A stretch of DNA of 59,741 nucleotides from Streptomyces physcomitrii (GCF_012273655.1 NZ_JAAWWP010000031.1:1-59741), one strand, 5' to 3'; positions 15,421 through 26,814 are shown, counted from the stretch's first letter. Numbers and translations: made by a program. The notes: generated from the sequence alone by a model not told the origin.

Positions 15421-16188
15421 TCAGCGGAACTTGGCCTTGCCGGGGCCCTCCTCGACAAAGCTGCGCATGCCGCGCTCGCGGTCCTCGGTGGCGAACAGAC
15501 CGGCGAACCAGGTGCGTTCGACGGCGAGCCCGGTGTCGATGTCGCTCTCCAGGCCGACGTCCACGGACTCCTTCGCGGCCCGCAGCGCCAGCGCCGGACC
15601 CTGGGCGAGCCGGGCGGCCCAGGCGTGCGCCTGCTCGTAGACCTCGGTGTCCGGGACGACGCGGTCGACGAGGCCGAGGGTGAGGGCCTCCTCGGCCTTC
15701 ACCTGGCGGCCGGTGAAGATCAGGTCCTTGGCCCTGGAGGGGCCGATCAGGCGGGAGAGCCGCTGGGTGCCGCCCGCGCCGGGGATGAGGCCGAGCAGGA
15801 TCTCGGGCTGGCCGAGCTTGGCCCGCTCCCCCGCGATGCGGTAGTCGGCGCAGAGGGCCAGCTCGCAGCCGCCGCCCAGCGCGTATCCGGTGACCGCGGC
15901 GACGACCGGCTTGGGGATGCGCGCGACGGCGGTGAAGGAGTCCTGCAGGGCACGGGAGCGCTCGACCATGGCCGGGTGGTCCATGTTCTGCATCTCCTTG
16001 ATGTCCGCGCCCGCCGCGAACACCTTCTCCCCGCCGTAGAGGACCACCGCGCGCACGTCGTCGCGCCCGGTGGCCTCCTCGGCCAGTTCCTTGAGCCGGT
16101 CCTGGGTGGCGATGTCCAGCGCGTTCATCGGCGGACGGTCCAGACGGATGGTGCCGACGCCCTCGGCAACCTCAAGATGCACAGTCAT
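15421..16188 (-). CDS. Enoyl-CoA hydratase/isomerase family protein
   Basis: A 255-residue crotonase-fold enzyme. ATG 16188 (MTVHLEVAEGVGTIRLDRP) is preferred over GTG 16197. Conserved features are the oxyanion-hole segments FAAGADIKEM and TGYALGGGCELALCAD, the catalytic-region QPEILLGLIPGAGGTQRL with the Glu of the hydratase active site, and the C-terminal helix near RSFVEEGPGKAKF. The Glu and the GAGGTQRL region support a true 2-enoyl-CoA hydratase (beta-oxidation or related CoA chemistry) rather than an isomerase. It is a stand-alone gene on the minus strand, downstream of an L,D-transpeptidase and separated from it by about 200 bases containing imperfect repeats. The specific pathway cannot be told from context. 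Confidence 0.93.
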   Translation of the reverse strand: MTVHLEVAEGVGTIRLDRPPMNALDIATQDRLKELAEEATGRDDVRAVVLYGGEKVFAAGADIKEMQNMDHPAMVERSRALQDSFTAVARIPKPVVAAVTGYALGGGCELALCADYRIAGERAKLGQPEILLGLIPGAGGTQRLSRLIGPSRAKDLIFTGRQVKAEEALTLGLVDRVVPDTEVYEQAHAWAARLAQGPALALRAAKESVDVGLESDIDTGLAVERTWFAGLFATEDRERGMRSFVEEGPGKAKFR

Positions 16189-16247
16189 ACGGGGCACGTT
16201 ACTGCCCGGCCCCGACCGGTGGACCGGCGGAGCCTTGGCACTGCCGG

Positions 16248-16345
16248 TCCCTGGACTCGCGGGTCCCCGGGACCACGTATCCGGGGATCACCGGTCCCAG
16301 GGATCACGAGTCCGGGGGATCACCGATCCCTGGGACCACCGCTCC
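16248..16345. repeat. Imperfect short tandem repeats between LDT and hydratase genes
   Basis: Units of about 31-32 bases, recognisable by TCCGGGGATCACCGGTCCC and TCCGGGGGATCACCGATCCC, follow one another, with a more diverged copy before them. GGATCAC and GGACCAC recur throughout. The block is non-coding and lies upstream of the hydratase promoter. Confidence 0.6.
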
Positions 16346-16389
16346 CGGCGCCCGGGCACCCGGCACCCCGGACGCCCGGCGCGACCCGG

Positions 16390-17637
16390 TCAGGCCTTCC
16401 ACTTCTCCCAGGACATGTTCCAGCCGTTGAGGCCGTTGTCCGGCTGGATCTGCTTGTCCTTGGAGTTCTTCACCACGACCACGTCACCGAGGAGGGAGTT
16501 GTCGAAGAACCAGGCGGCGGGCTGCTTCTTGTCGCCCGCGCCGCGGACGTCCTTCAGGCCGACGCAGCCGTGGCTGACGTTCTCGTTGCCCGGGGCGTTC
16601 GGCGCCCAGTAGTTGCCGTGGATGAAGGTGCCCGAGGTGGACAGGCGCATGGCGTGCGGCACGTCCTTGATGTCGTACTCGCCGCCGAAGCCGACCGTGT
16701 CGCCGTTCATCCGGGTCACCTTGAGCTTCTCGCTGATGACCATCTGCCCGTTGTACGTGGTGGTGGCCGGGGCGCCGGCGGTGATCGGGATGGTCCGGAT
16801 CAGCTTGCCGTCCCGCTCGACCTTCATCTTGTGGGTCTTGGCGTCGACGACCGAGACCTGGCTGCGGCCGATCTCGAAGTTGACCGTCTTGACCTGCTCG
16901 CCGTAGACGCCCGGGCGGCCCTCGACGCCGTCGAGGTTGAGCTTCACGCTGACCTTGGTGCCGGCCTTCCAGTACTTCTCCGGCCGGAAGTCGAGGCGGT
17001 CGTTGCCGAACCAGTGGCCCTCCACGGGCACTTCGGGCTCGGTCTTGATCTCGATGGCCTTCTCCACGGCCGCCGGATCGGTGATGCCCCGGGTGAAGTG
17101 CACCGAGAAGGGCATGCCGACGCCGACCTTCGAGCCGTCCTCGGGGGTGAAGATGCCGACGAAGGTGTTCTCGGGGCTGAGCGTGGTGAAGGTGGCCTCC
17201 TTCGCGGACTCGCGGCCCGAGGAGTCCTTGGCGACGGCGTGCACCCGGTACTTGGTCGAGGCCGCGAGATGCCGTACGGGCGTCCAGTTGGCCCCGTCCG
17301 CGGCGATCCTGCCCTCGACCTCGTTGCCCTTGCCGTCCTCGACCACGACCTCGGTCAGCTTGCCCTGCTCGGCACCGACCTTGAGGGCGCCGTCCGTGGC
17401 CACGTCCCCGGCGCCGTCCTTCGGCGATATGGTCACCACCGCCTGCGAGGGCGCGTTGTCCGCCTTGTCGGATCCGCCGCCCTTGCCGTCGCCGCTGCCG
17501 TCCGAGTCGCCTCCGCCGCAGGCCGTCACGAGAACCAGCGCGGCTCCCGCGAACAGGGCCCCGAGCGCCTTCGTACGCCGCCCTCGCGCGCGCCCCCGCG
17601 CAACCGGAGCACCGACCGCTGCCGTTGTGGCTTCCAC
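16390..17637 (-). CDS. L,D-transpeptidase lipoprotein (YkuD) with Ig-like domains
   Basis: A 415-residue wall enzyme. GTG 17637 follows GAGGG by 7 bases. The lipobox LVTAC gives lipid attachment at Cys40, followed by a Gly/Ser/Asp linker. Two Ig-like (BIG) domains occupy about 65-270. The YkuD catalytic domain, about 275-400, carries HGNYWAPNAPGNENVSHGCVGL with nucleophile Cys358 and its histidine partner. Such enzymes make 3-3 peptidoglycan cross-links, abundant in Streptomyces and mycobacteria, and resist most beta-lactams except carbapenems. The domain layout matches mycobacterial LdtMt2-type proteins. It is divergent from glgX, with 353 bases between. Confidence 0.94.
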   Translation of the reverse strand: MEATTAAVGAPVARGRARGRRTKALGALFAGAALVLVTACGGGDSDGSGDGKGGGSDKADNAPSQAVVTISPKDGAGDVATDGALKVGAEQGKLTEVVVEDGKGNEVEGRIAADGANWTPVRHLAASTKYRVHAVAKDSSGRESAKEATFTTLSPENTFVGIFTPEDGSKVGVGMPFSVHFTRGITDPAAVEKAIEIKTEPEVPVEGHWFGNDRLDFRPEKYWKAGTKVSVKLNLDGVEGRPGVYGEQVKTVNFEIGRSQVSVVDAKTHKMKVERDGKLIRTIPITAGAPATTTYNGQMVISEKLKVTRMNGDTVGFGGEYDIKDVPHAMRLSTSGTFIHGNYWAPNAPGNENVSHGCVGLKDVRGAGDKKQPAAWFFDNSLLGDVVVVKNSKDKQIQPDNGLNGWNMSWEKWKA

Positions 17638-17990
17638 GATGCCACCCTCCCCTCGCCGGCGGCCTGGCCGGACCGCCTCTATCCGGCGCGTTCCCCGCCG
17701 CGCCGGTGTTAATTAACCACAGCCCGGATCCCGAGAACTCCCCGCGTTTGTCACCGTTCCGTCCCAACCTCCACGGGATGCCGCGCAGGTCGGGAGGAAG
17801 CTGCCCCTTTGCCGCCGGAGCCGCCAGGCCCCGGGGTTCCCCGTACGTGAGCGGAGGCCTCGCGCGGGGCAGAACTGTGGGGAGGAAGAGGGCCTTTCGC
17901 CGCGATCCGCGGCGGGACGGGCCCCTGGGCGCCGGGCGGGCCGGGTCACCCGCCCGGCGCCGCGCGCACCGACTCGCGGGAGGCCGGCCA
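17638..17990. other. Divergent intergenic region, LDT / glgX
   Basis: These 353 bases hold the promoters of both genes, the GTTAATTAAC palindrome (separate entry) and the glgX ribosome binding site GGGAGG at 17978-17983. No small gene is evident. Confidence 0.5.
17708..17717. promoter_or_regulatory. AT palindrome GTTAATTAAC in the LDT/glgX divergent region
   Basis: A perfect 10-bp dyad made almost only of A and T, in a region otherwise very rich in G and C, 71 bases upstream of the transpeptidase start. It is a good candidate for a promoter core or an operator read from both sides. Confidence 0.4.
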
Positions 17991-20261
<2,271 letters not shown>

Positions 20262-20368
20262 GGGCTGCTCAGAGCTGCTCAGAGCTGCTGATCGAGGGTG
20301 GCCGTCCGCGGGCTGCTGAGGGAGGCGGCCGTCCGCGGGTCCTCGGCTGACGGGCGGCACCGGTAGGC

Positions 20369-20417
20369 GCGGGGCCGCCGTGTCCCTCGCCGGCGCCCCG
20401 CGGCCGGGCGGCCCCGC
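20369..20417 (+). terminator. Terminator of glgX
   Basis: An 11-bp stem, GCGGGGCCGCC (20369-20379) with GGCGGCCCCGC (20407-20417), about 110 bases after the glgX stop. Confidence 0.6.
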
Positions 20418-20504
20418 CCGCGCCCGCTAACCGGCCAACTCCGGTGCCGACCGCGGGAGTCGGCGTACCGCCTCCTGGATCCCAGGCACCCCATCCGCGG
20501 TATT

Positions 20505-20518
20505 GCGTGTATTCACGC
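20505..20518. promoter_or_regulatory. Inverted repeat GCGTG-TATT-CACGC
   Basis: A 5+5 dyad with a 4-base AT spacer, about 190 bases before the secreted hydrolase gene. It resembles a regulator site; the binding protein is unknown. Confidence 0.35.
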
Positions 20519-20697
20519 CTCCATAACTGGCATGTGACATCTGAAGGGCCGCTGTCCGGTTTCCGCTGCCCCCTCCCTTCACGAGGTGGAATCGACCGCC
20601 GGGACGGGGTACCGCAAAGGTGACGAGGGTCACAGCTCTCTCGTCTGCCTCGCGGTGGGCCAACTCCCCCCGTACCCGCGTGATTCGGAGGATCCCG

Positions 20698-22116
20698 ATG
20701 GGCGGATTCCGGCGCAGTCTTCGCACCCTGCTCGCCGTCGCCGTGGGCGGCACCCTGCTGGTGGCCTTCACCGGCAACGCCGCGACCGGGGCCGCCGATC
20801 CGGGCGAGGACCTCCGCTCGGAGACCGGCACACTGCCGGACGGGGCCGCGTACCTGATGGAGGTCCCGGCCGGGTGGAACGGCACCGTGCTGCTCTTCAG
20901 CCATGGACTCGTGGTCGTGGAGCCGGGCGGCCAGGGGCCCAACCCGGCCCGGAACGCTCCCGGTTGGGGACACACCCGGGAGCGGCTGCTCGCCGAGGGC
21001 TACGCACTGATCGGCTCCTCGTACGTCTCGCCCGGCTGGGTGGTCGACACCGCGGTCGGCGACCAGGCGGCGACGCTGCGGCTGTTCCAGGAGCGCTTCG
21101 GCCCCGCCCGCCGCGCGCTGGCCTGGGGCGAGTCGCTCGGCGGCATGGTCACCACCAAGCTCGCCGAGACGCACGGCGCGCTCATCGACGGCTCGCTGTC
21201 CCTGTGCGGGACGCAGGCGGGCGGGGTCGGCCGCTGGAACAACCAGCTCGACCTCTCCTTCACGCTGCGCACCCTGCTCACCCCGGGCAGCGGCACCCGG
21301 CTGACCGGTTTCCCGGACCGCGCCGCCGCGGACGCCTCCGCCGCCGCCCTGGGCACGGCGACCCGGGAGGCCCAGCGCACCCCCTCCGGCCGCGCGCGGA
21401 TCGCGCTGGCGGCGGCGCTCACCGGGGTCGCCGCCTACAACGCCGCCGACCAGGAGCGTCCTGGCCCGCGGGACTGGGAGCTGGCCGAGGCCAACCAGTT
21501 CGAGGCGATCTCGGGCACCCTGCTCGCCTCGACCACCCAGTGGCGGCAGAACGCCGAGTCCCACGCGGGCGGTTCCATGTCCTGGAACACCGGTGTCGAC
21601 TACGCGGCGCTGCTGGCCCGTTCGCCGTACGCGGCCCAGGCGAAGGCGCTGTACAAGGCGGCCGGGCTCTCGCTCGGCGCCGACCTCGACGCCCTCGCCG
21701 GTGCGGACCGCGTCCCGGCGAAGGCCCCGGCCGTCCGCTTCATGGCCGAGACCGCCTCCTTCTCCGGATCCCTGAGCAGACCGCAGCTGAACGTGCACAA
21801 CGTCCACGACGGACTGGTGCCCGTCCAGAACGAGCAGGCCTACCGGGAGACCGTCCGCGCCGCCGGGACCTCCGCGCTGCTGCGGCAGACGTACGTGGAC
21901 CGGGCCGGGCACTGCAACTTCACCGAGGACGAGGCGCTCACCGCGGTACGGACCCTCGACTCCCGGGTGGCCACCGGGAGTTGGGGCGACACCAGCGCCC
22001 GCGGCATGAACCGGGCGGGCCAGGAGCACGGCGCCACCACCGACCTCCGCTACACCGAGCACCGGCCCGCCGCCTTCCCGCGCCCGTACGACCTGACCGG
22101 AACCGGCGGGCGCTGA
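20698..22116 (+). CDS. Secreted alpha/beta hydrolase
   Basis: A 472-residue exported protein. ATG 20698 has GGAGG 6 bases upstream. The signal peptide is residues 1-33 (FRRSLRTLLAVAVGGTLLVAFTGNAATGAA). The hydrolase fold shows WNGTVLLFSHGL near the oxyanion region, nucleophile elbow GESLGG and a late histidine in DRAGHCNF, and a second catalytic acid is likely near HDGLVPV. No lid or tannase signature was recognised. Substrate is unknown: an esterase, lipase or peptidase-like activity outside the cell. It stands between glgX and an ABC transporter pair, both on the same strand but with long gaps, so it is probably its own transcript. Confidence 0.82.
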   Translation: MGGFRRSLRTLLAVAVGGTLLVAFTGNAATGAADPGEDLRSETGTLPDGAAYLMEVPAGWNGTVLLFSHGLVVVEPGGQGPNPARNAPGWGHTRERLLAEGYALIGSSYVSPGWVVDTAVGDQAATLRLFQERFGPARRALAWGESLGGMVTTKLAETHGALIDGSLSLCGTQAGGVGRWNNQLDLSFTLRTLLTPGSGTRLTGFPDRAAADASAAALGTATREAQRTPSGRARIALAAALTGVAAYNAADQERPGPRDWELAEANQFEAISGTLLASTTQWRQNAESHAGGSMSWNTGVDYAALLARSPYAAQAKALYKAAGLSLGADLDALAGADRVPAKAPAVRFMAETASFSGSLSRPQLNVHNVHDGLVPVQNEQAYRETVRAAGTSALLRQTYVDRAGHCNFTEDEALTAVRTLDSRVATGSWGDTSARGMNRAGQEHGATTDLRYTEHRPAAFPRPYDLTGTGGR

Positions 22117-22454
22117 ACGGCCAGGGCCCCAGCGGGAGTTCAACGCCTGATACGGGCGCGCATGGCGAGCACCGCGAGGGCGGGCGTCGACGGTCTCCTC
22201 ACTCACCTCCCCCGACGATCCCCGGAGATCCTCATACGGCCCCTCTTCTGCGGCGCTCCTCCGGCCCCGTGCCACGCCCTCGTCCGGACCGCCGCCCAGG
22301 GTGGCAGCCCGGGCCGGACGCTGTCCGCCGGTCCGGTCCGGCCTGTGGACAAGTCGCTCGCCGAGAGAGAGCGGAGGCAGATGATCCGACCGCGAGAGCT
22401 GCCGGTGGAAAAGCCGGTGAGGGATGTCAGTCGTCAAACGTAGTCTCGCCACTG
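22117..22454. other. Intergenic region upstream of the ABC exporter pair
   Basis: These 338 bases have no convincing gene and no strong hairpin. The last 30 bases probably form the promoter of the ABC pair. Confidence 0.45.
22441..22446 (+). promoter_or_regulatory. Possible -10 element for a leaderless ABC transcript
   Basis: TAGTCT ends 8 bases before ATG 22455, and no ribosome binding site precedes that ATG. Transcription would then start at or next to the start codon. The -35 is weak. Confidence 0.3.
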
Positions 22455-24497
22455 ATGTCTGAGACGAGTGCGGGAACCAAGGAACTCCAGGCACGGCCGA
22501 CCGGCGGGGACCGGTCCGCCGTGCGGACGCTGCTGCGCCTGTGGCCCTGGGTGCGGCCGGTGCGCGTACGACTGTTCAGCGCCGCCTGCGTGGCGATCGT
22601 CGCCTCCTGTGTGGGCCTGGTGATCCCGCTCGTCCTCAAGTGGATCGTGGACGGACCGGTCGCCGAGGGCGACTCGGGCGGGGTGTGGCTGGGCGCCCTG
22701 TACCTGCTGCTGCTCGGCATCGGCGAGGCGGCGCTCTTCGGCTTCCGGCGCTGGCTGGTGGCCCGGCCGCTGGCGAGCGTGGAGGCGGCGATGCGGGCCG
22801 ACCTCTTCGGCCGGCTGCAACGCCTGCCGATGGCCTTCCACGACCGCTGGCCCTCGGGCCAGTTGCTCTCCCGGGCGACCACCGACCTGATGCTGCTGCG
22901 GATGTTCCTGGCCTTCCCGCTCACCTTCCTCCTGGTCAACGGCGTCACCATCCTCGTCGGCATGGTCATCCTGCTCCTCCAGGAGTGGACCCTCGGCCTG
23001 GTGCTCCTCGTCCCCGCGGTGCCGGTGATGGCGGTGTGCTGGCTCTTCGAGACCAGATACGCGGCGGTGGCGCGCACCGCCCAGGACCAGGTGGGCGATC
23101 TGACGACCGTGGTCGAGGAGAGCGTCCTCGGCATCCGCATCATCAAGGGCTTCGGCCGCCACCGGCGCCAGGCCGAGGTCTTCCGCGACCTCGCCCTGCG
23201 GCTGCGCGGCACCGAACTCGCCAAGGCGAGGCTGCTCGCGGCCATCTGGGGCGTCATCGTCACCCTGCCCGAGCTGGCGATCGGCGCCGCCCTGGTGCTC
23301 GGCACCGTGCAGGTCTCCGAGGGCGATCTCTCCGCGGGCGCCCTGGTCGCCTTCCTCTCCACGGCCCTCGCCCTGCGCTGGCCCATCGACTCCATCGGCT
23401 TCCTGCTCGCCATGAGCCAGGAGGCGGCCACCGCCACCCAGCGCTACTTCGAGGTCATGGACACCGCCCCGGAGCAGGAGACCGTCCCGGAGCGGGAGTC
23501 CGTGGGTGGGCCACCGGTCCGCGCCGAGGACCGCGACCGCCCCGGCGACAGAGGCGGCACCGACCGCTCCCGCGGTGGGCTGTGCTTCGAGAACGTGGTC
23601 TTCCGCTACCCGGACGCCCCCGAGGACTCCCGCCCCGTACTCGACGGCGTCGACCTGCACATCCGCCCCGGCGAGACGATGGCCCTGGTCGGCGGCACCG
23701 GCAGCGGGAAGACCACCCTCACCGCCCTGGTGCCCCGGCTGCACGAACCGACCGCGGGCCGCATCACCGTGGACGGCCGCGACATCACCGCACTGCCCCG
23801 CGCGGAGTTGCGCACCCTGGTCTCGGTCGCCTTCGAGGAGCCGACCCTCTTCTCCGCGAGCGTCGGCGAGAACGTCCTGATGGGCGCCCGCCCCGGCGCG
23901 GCCCCGCCCGAGAACACGACCGAAAAGGCGGCTGCGGACACGGCCGAAGAGGCGGCCGGGGCGGAAGAGGCGGCCGGGGCCGAAGACGGGCACGACGACG
24001 AGGAGGCCCTGCGGCGGGCCCTCGCCGTCGCCCAGGCCGAGTTCGTGCACCGGCTCCCCCAGGGCGCCGGGACCCAGGTCGGCGAACAGGGACTGAGCCT
24101 GTCCGGCGGCCAGCGCCAGCGCCTCGCCCTGGCCCGGGCGGTGGTCGGCCGCCCCCGCTATCTGGTCCTGGACGACCCGCTCTCCGCCCTGGACGTGCAC
24201 ACCGAGGCACTGGTCGAGGCCGCCCTGCGCCGGGTGCTCGCCGAGACCACCGCCCTCGTCGTCGCCCACCGCCCCTCCACGGTGCTGCTCGCGGACCGGG
24301 TGGCCCTGCTCTCCGAGGGCAGGATCACCGCGGTCGGCACCCACCAGGAACTCCTGCGGGAGAGCGCCGAGTACGCCTGGCTGATGTCCGGCACCACGCC
24401 CCCGGCGGGAGCGGAGCCCGCGGGGAAGGCCGCCGCGGGCAGCTCCTCCGCCGCCGCCCCGCATCCCCACAGCACCCAGGGCGGAGGCCCCCGTTGA
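22455..24497 (+). CDS. ABC exporter half-subunit with degenerate catalytic site
   Basis: A 680-residue type IV exporter subunit: six-helix transmembrane domain (about 25-320), then a nucleotide-binding domain. Walker A is GGTGSGKTT and the signature LSGGQ is canonical, but Walker B reads YLVLDDPLSALD, so the catalytic Glu is Asp. An unusual Ala/Glu-rich insert (PPENTTEKAAADTAEEAAGAEEAAGAEDGHDDEE) lies between the Q-loop and the signature. The H-loop VVAHRPST is intact. The gene ends in TTGA, overlapping the TTG start of its partner, so the two make a heterodimer of the BmrC/TM287 kind. The substrate is unknown; drugs or lipids are typical. Confidence 0.92.
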   Translation: MSETSAGTKELQARPTGGDRSAVRTLLRLWPWVRPVRVRLFSAACVAIVASCVGLVIPLVLKWIVDGPVAEGDSGGVWLGALYLLLLGIGEAALFGFRRWLVARPLASVEAAMRADLFGRLQRLPMAFHDRWPSGQLLSRATTDLMLLRMFLAFPLTFLLVNGVTILVGMVILLLQEWTLGLVLLVPAVPVMAVCWLFETRYAAVARTAQDQVGDLTTVVEESVLGIRIIKGFGRHRRQAEVFRDLALRLRGTELAKARLLAAIWGVIVTLPELAIGAALVLGTVQVSEGDLSAGALVAFLSTALALRWPIDSIGFLLAMSQEAATATQRYFEVMDTAPEQETVPERESVGGPPVRAEDRDRPGDRGGTDRSRGGLCFENVVFRYPDAPEDSRPVLDGVDLHIRPGETMALVGGTGSGKTTLTALVPRLHEPTAGRITVDGRDITALPRAELRTLVSVAFEEPTLFSASVGENVLMGARPGAAPPENTTEKAAADTAEEAAGAEEAAGAEDGHDDEEALRRALAVAQAEFVHRLPQGAGTQVGEQGLSLSGGQRQRLALARAVVGRPRYLVLDDPLSALDVHTEALVEAALRRVLAETTALVVAHRPSTVLLADRVALLSEGRITAVGTHQELLRESAEYAWLMSGTTPPAGAEPAGKAAAGSSSAAAPHPHSTQGGGPR

Positions 24498-26536
24498 GCA
24501 CCGAGACCAGCACCGGAACCGCCTCCCCCGAACCGAAGCCGGAGGCGGGGGAGACGGCACCGGGCACGGAGGAACGTCAACCGGGCGCCGCCCCGGCCGC
24601 GCCCCGGCCCCCGGCTGATCGCCCCCACGCGGACCACTCCACGGCAGCGCCCCCCGAAGAAGCGCCTCTCCCCGGCACCCGCCCCGAAGAGGCACCGGCT
24701 CCGGACACCCACCCTGAGACCGAGGCCGAGACCGAGACCGAGAACGACGCCTTCGACCTCGACGCGCTGCCCGCCCCCGCGAACGCCCGCGGTCTGCTGC
24801 TGCGTTCGCTGCTCACGCCGCTGCGCGGCCGGGTCGCCTGGACCGCCTTCCTGCTGCTGCTCCAGCAGGCCGCCGTCCAGGCCGGTCCGCTGCTCGTCGC
24901 CTATGCCATCGACCGCGCCGTGCCCGCACTGCGCGAGGGCGAGCACGGCCCGCTCTACGCGGTCGGCGCGGGCTACCTGCTGTGCGCGCTCGCCTCCGGG
25001 GTGCTCCAGTACGGCTTCATCGACGCCGCGGCCCACGTCAACCAGAACGTCCTGCTCGACCTGCGCGGCCGCATCTTCCGCCACGCGCAGGAGCTGAGCA
25101 TCGACTTCCACGAGCGCTACACCTCCGGCCGGCTGATCTCCCGGGCGACCACCGATGTGGAGTCGCTGCGCGAACTGCTCGACGAGGGCCTCCAGGAACT
25201 CGTCACCGTCGTCCTGTCCTTCGTCTACATCTCGGCGATGCTGCTCTGGCTGGACCTCGGGCTCGGCTCGGTGGCGGTGGCCTCCTTCGTCCCGCTGTAC
25301 CTCCTCGTGCGCCGCTACCGGCGGCGGGCCGACCAGGTCTTCGCGCGGCGCTCGACCGCGATCGCCTCGGTCATCGTGAAGTTCGCCGAGACCATGAACG
25401 GCATCCGCCCGGTCCGCGCCTTCCGCCGCGAGCACGCCAACGACCAGGACTTCCAGGGGCTCAACCACCGCCACGAGCGCAGCAACGGCGACGCCCTCCT
25501 GGAGATGGCCCGCTATGTGGTCGGCTCCCGGCTCGTCGCCAACACCGCGGTGGCGGGCATCGTCCTGTGGGGCGCCTACCGGGTCGCCGAGGGGGGCCTC
25601 GCCCTCGGGGTGCTCGCCGCCTCGGTGCTGTATCTGCGGCGGCTGTACGACCCGATCGACCGGCTCGGCATGTTCCTGAACTCCTACCAGTCCGCCGCCG
25701 CCTCCCTGGAGAAGCTGGCCGGGCTCCTCGCCCAGGTCCCTTCCGTACCCGAGACCACCGATCCGAAGCCGCTGCCCGAGCGCCGTGCGGGACGGCCGGG
25801 CCGCGAGGTCGTCTTCGACGGGGTGCGCTTCGCCTACCGCACCGGCGGCGAGGTCCTGCCCCGCTTCGCACTCACCCTGCCCGCCGGGCGGACCGTCGCC
25901 GTGGTCGGCTCCACCGGCGCGGGCAAGTCCACCCTCGCCAAGCTCCTGGCCCGCTTCTACGACCCCACCGAGGGCCGGGTCCTCCTCGACGGCACGGATC
26001 TGCGCGAGCTGTCGGTACCGGAGCTGCGGCGCGGAGTGGTGATGGTCACCCAGGAGTCCTTCCTCTTCTCCGGGACCGTCGCCGAGAACATCGCCCTCGG
26101 CCGCCCGGACGCGAGCCGCGAGGAGATCGAGCACGCCGCCAAGACCATCGGGGCGCACGACTTCATCACCGCCCTGCCCGACGGCTACGACACCGACGTA
26201 CGCAAACGCGGCGGCCGTATCTCCGCCGGGCAGCGCCAGTTGGTGGCCTTCGCCCGGGCGCTGCTCGCCGACCCGGCGGTCCTCATCCTCGACGAGGCCA
26301 CCAGCTCCCTGGACATCCCCGGCGAACGCGCCGTCCAGCACGCCATGCACACCGTCCTGCACGGCCGCACCGCCGTGGTCATCGCCCACCGCCTCTCCAC
26401 CGTGGAGATCGCCGACCGCGTCCTGGTGATGCACCACGGCCGCATCATCGAGGACGGCACCCCGGCCGAACTGATCGCCGCCGAGGGCGCGTTCGGCGAC
26501 CTGCACCGTGCTTGGCGGGAGAGCCTGGCGGGGTGA
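24494..26536 (+). CDS. ABC exporter half-subunit with canonical Walker B
   Basis: A 680-residue partner subunit. TTG 24494 is chosen because GGAGG precedes it by about 8 bases and it overlaps the previous stop by 4 bases. The first 95 residues are a low-complexity Pro/Glu/Thr tail in the cytosol, followed by the six-helix domain and a nucleotide-binding domain. Walker A is GSTGAGKST and Walker B VLILDEATSSLD keeps the catalytic Glu, but the signature is altered to ISAGQ. This is the exact complement of the first subunit: one site would be competent (this Walker B with the partner's LSGGQ) and one degenerate. A GNAT remnant lies directly behind it. Confidence 0.92.
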   Translation: MSTETSTGTASPEPKPEAGETAPGTEERQPGAAPAAPRPPADRPHADHSTAAPPEEAPLPGTRPEEAPAPDTHPETEAETETENDAFDLDALPAPANARGLLLRSLLTPLRGRVAWTAFLLLLQQAAVQAGPLLVAYAIDRAVPALREGEHGPLYAVGAGYLLCALASGVLQYGFIDAAAHVNQNVLLDLRGRIFRHAQELSIDFHERYTSGRLISRATTDVESLRELLDEGLQELVTVVLSFVYISAMLLWLDLGLGSVAVASFVPLYLLVRRYRRRADQVFARRSTAIASVIVKFAETMNGIRPVRAFRREHANDQDFQGLNHRHERSNGDALLEMARYVVGSRLVANTAVAGIVLWGAYRVAEGGLALGVLAASVLYLRRLYDPIDRLGMFLNSYQSAAASLEKLAGLLAQVPSVPETTDPKPLPERRAGRPGREVVFDGVRFAYRTGGEVLPRFALTLPAGRTVAVVGSTGAGKSTLAKLLARFYDPTEGRVLLDGTDLRELSVPELRRGVVMVTQESFLFSGTVAENIALGRPDASREEIEHAAKTIGAHDFITALPDGYDTDVRKRGGRISAGQRQLVAFARALLADPAVLILDEATSSLDIPGERAVQHAMHTVLHGRTAVVIAHRLSTVEIADRVLVMHHGRIIEDGTPAELIAAEGAFGDLHRAWRESLAG

Positions 26537-26615
26537 GCCCGAGGAACGACACCGCGGAAAGCCACGGACAACAGGCGCGAACGGCGGGCCCGGACGACGA
26601 GCGGGGCCCGAGCAC

Positions 26616-26741
26616 CGCCACAAGGGGTACGAGGGCCGCCTGCGCGAGCATGTGTACCTCGGCGGTCGGCACCAGGACCTCGTCATGATGGGCTTGCCGG
26701 CAAGGGAGTTCGCGGTGACCGATGCGGCGGGCGGCGCCTGA
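26616..26741 (+). pseudogene. C-terminal remnant of a GNAT N-acetyltransferase
   Basis: One frame reads KGYEGRLREHVYLGGRHQD, then LVMMGLPAREF and a stop at 26741. This is the characteristic final strand pair of RimJ/RimL-type acetyltransferases (usually GFRREGVLREH-YHDLVLMGLLREEW). Upstream in the same frame the sequence has no family character, so the acetyl-CoA-binding core is missing. It is probably the end of a deleted gene. Confidence 0.6.
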
Positions 26742-26814
26742 GCAGCCCCCGAGCAGGGCGCGGCGCGACGGGGGCGGAAGGCCGGAGAGCGGAAGGCTGG
26801 AAGGGGAGGCAGTG

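Larger units (their letters stand above)
20262..20697. other. Intergenic region, glgX / hydrolase
   Basis: These 436 bases start with short direct repeats (GCTGCTCAGA twice, GGCCGTCCGCGGG twice, 20267-20340), then the glgX terminator, then a less GC-rich stretch with the inverted repeat at 20505-20518 and the hydrolase ribosome binding site GGAGG (20687-20691). No gene is seen. Confidence 0.5.

Noticed and set aside
20269..22494. Long minus-strand frame across the hydrolase gene
   Set aside because: No motifs and no ribosome binding site, while the plus strand gives a signal peptide, nucleophile elbow and matching ribosome binding site.
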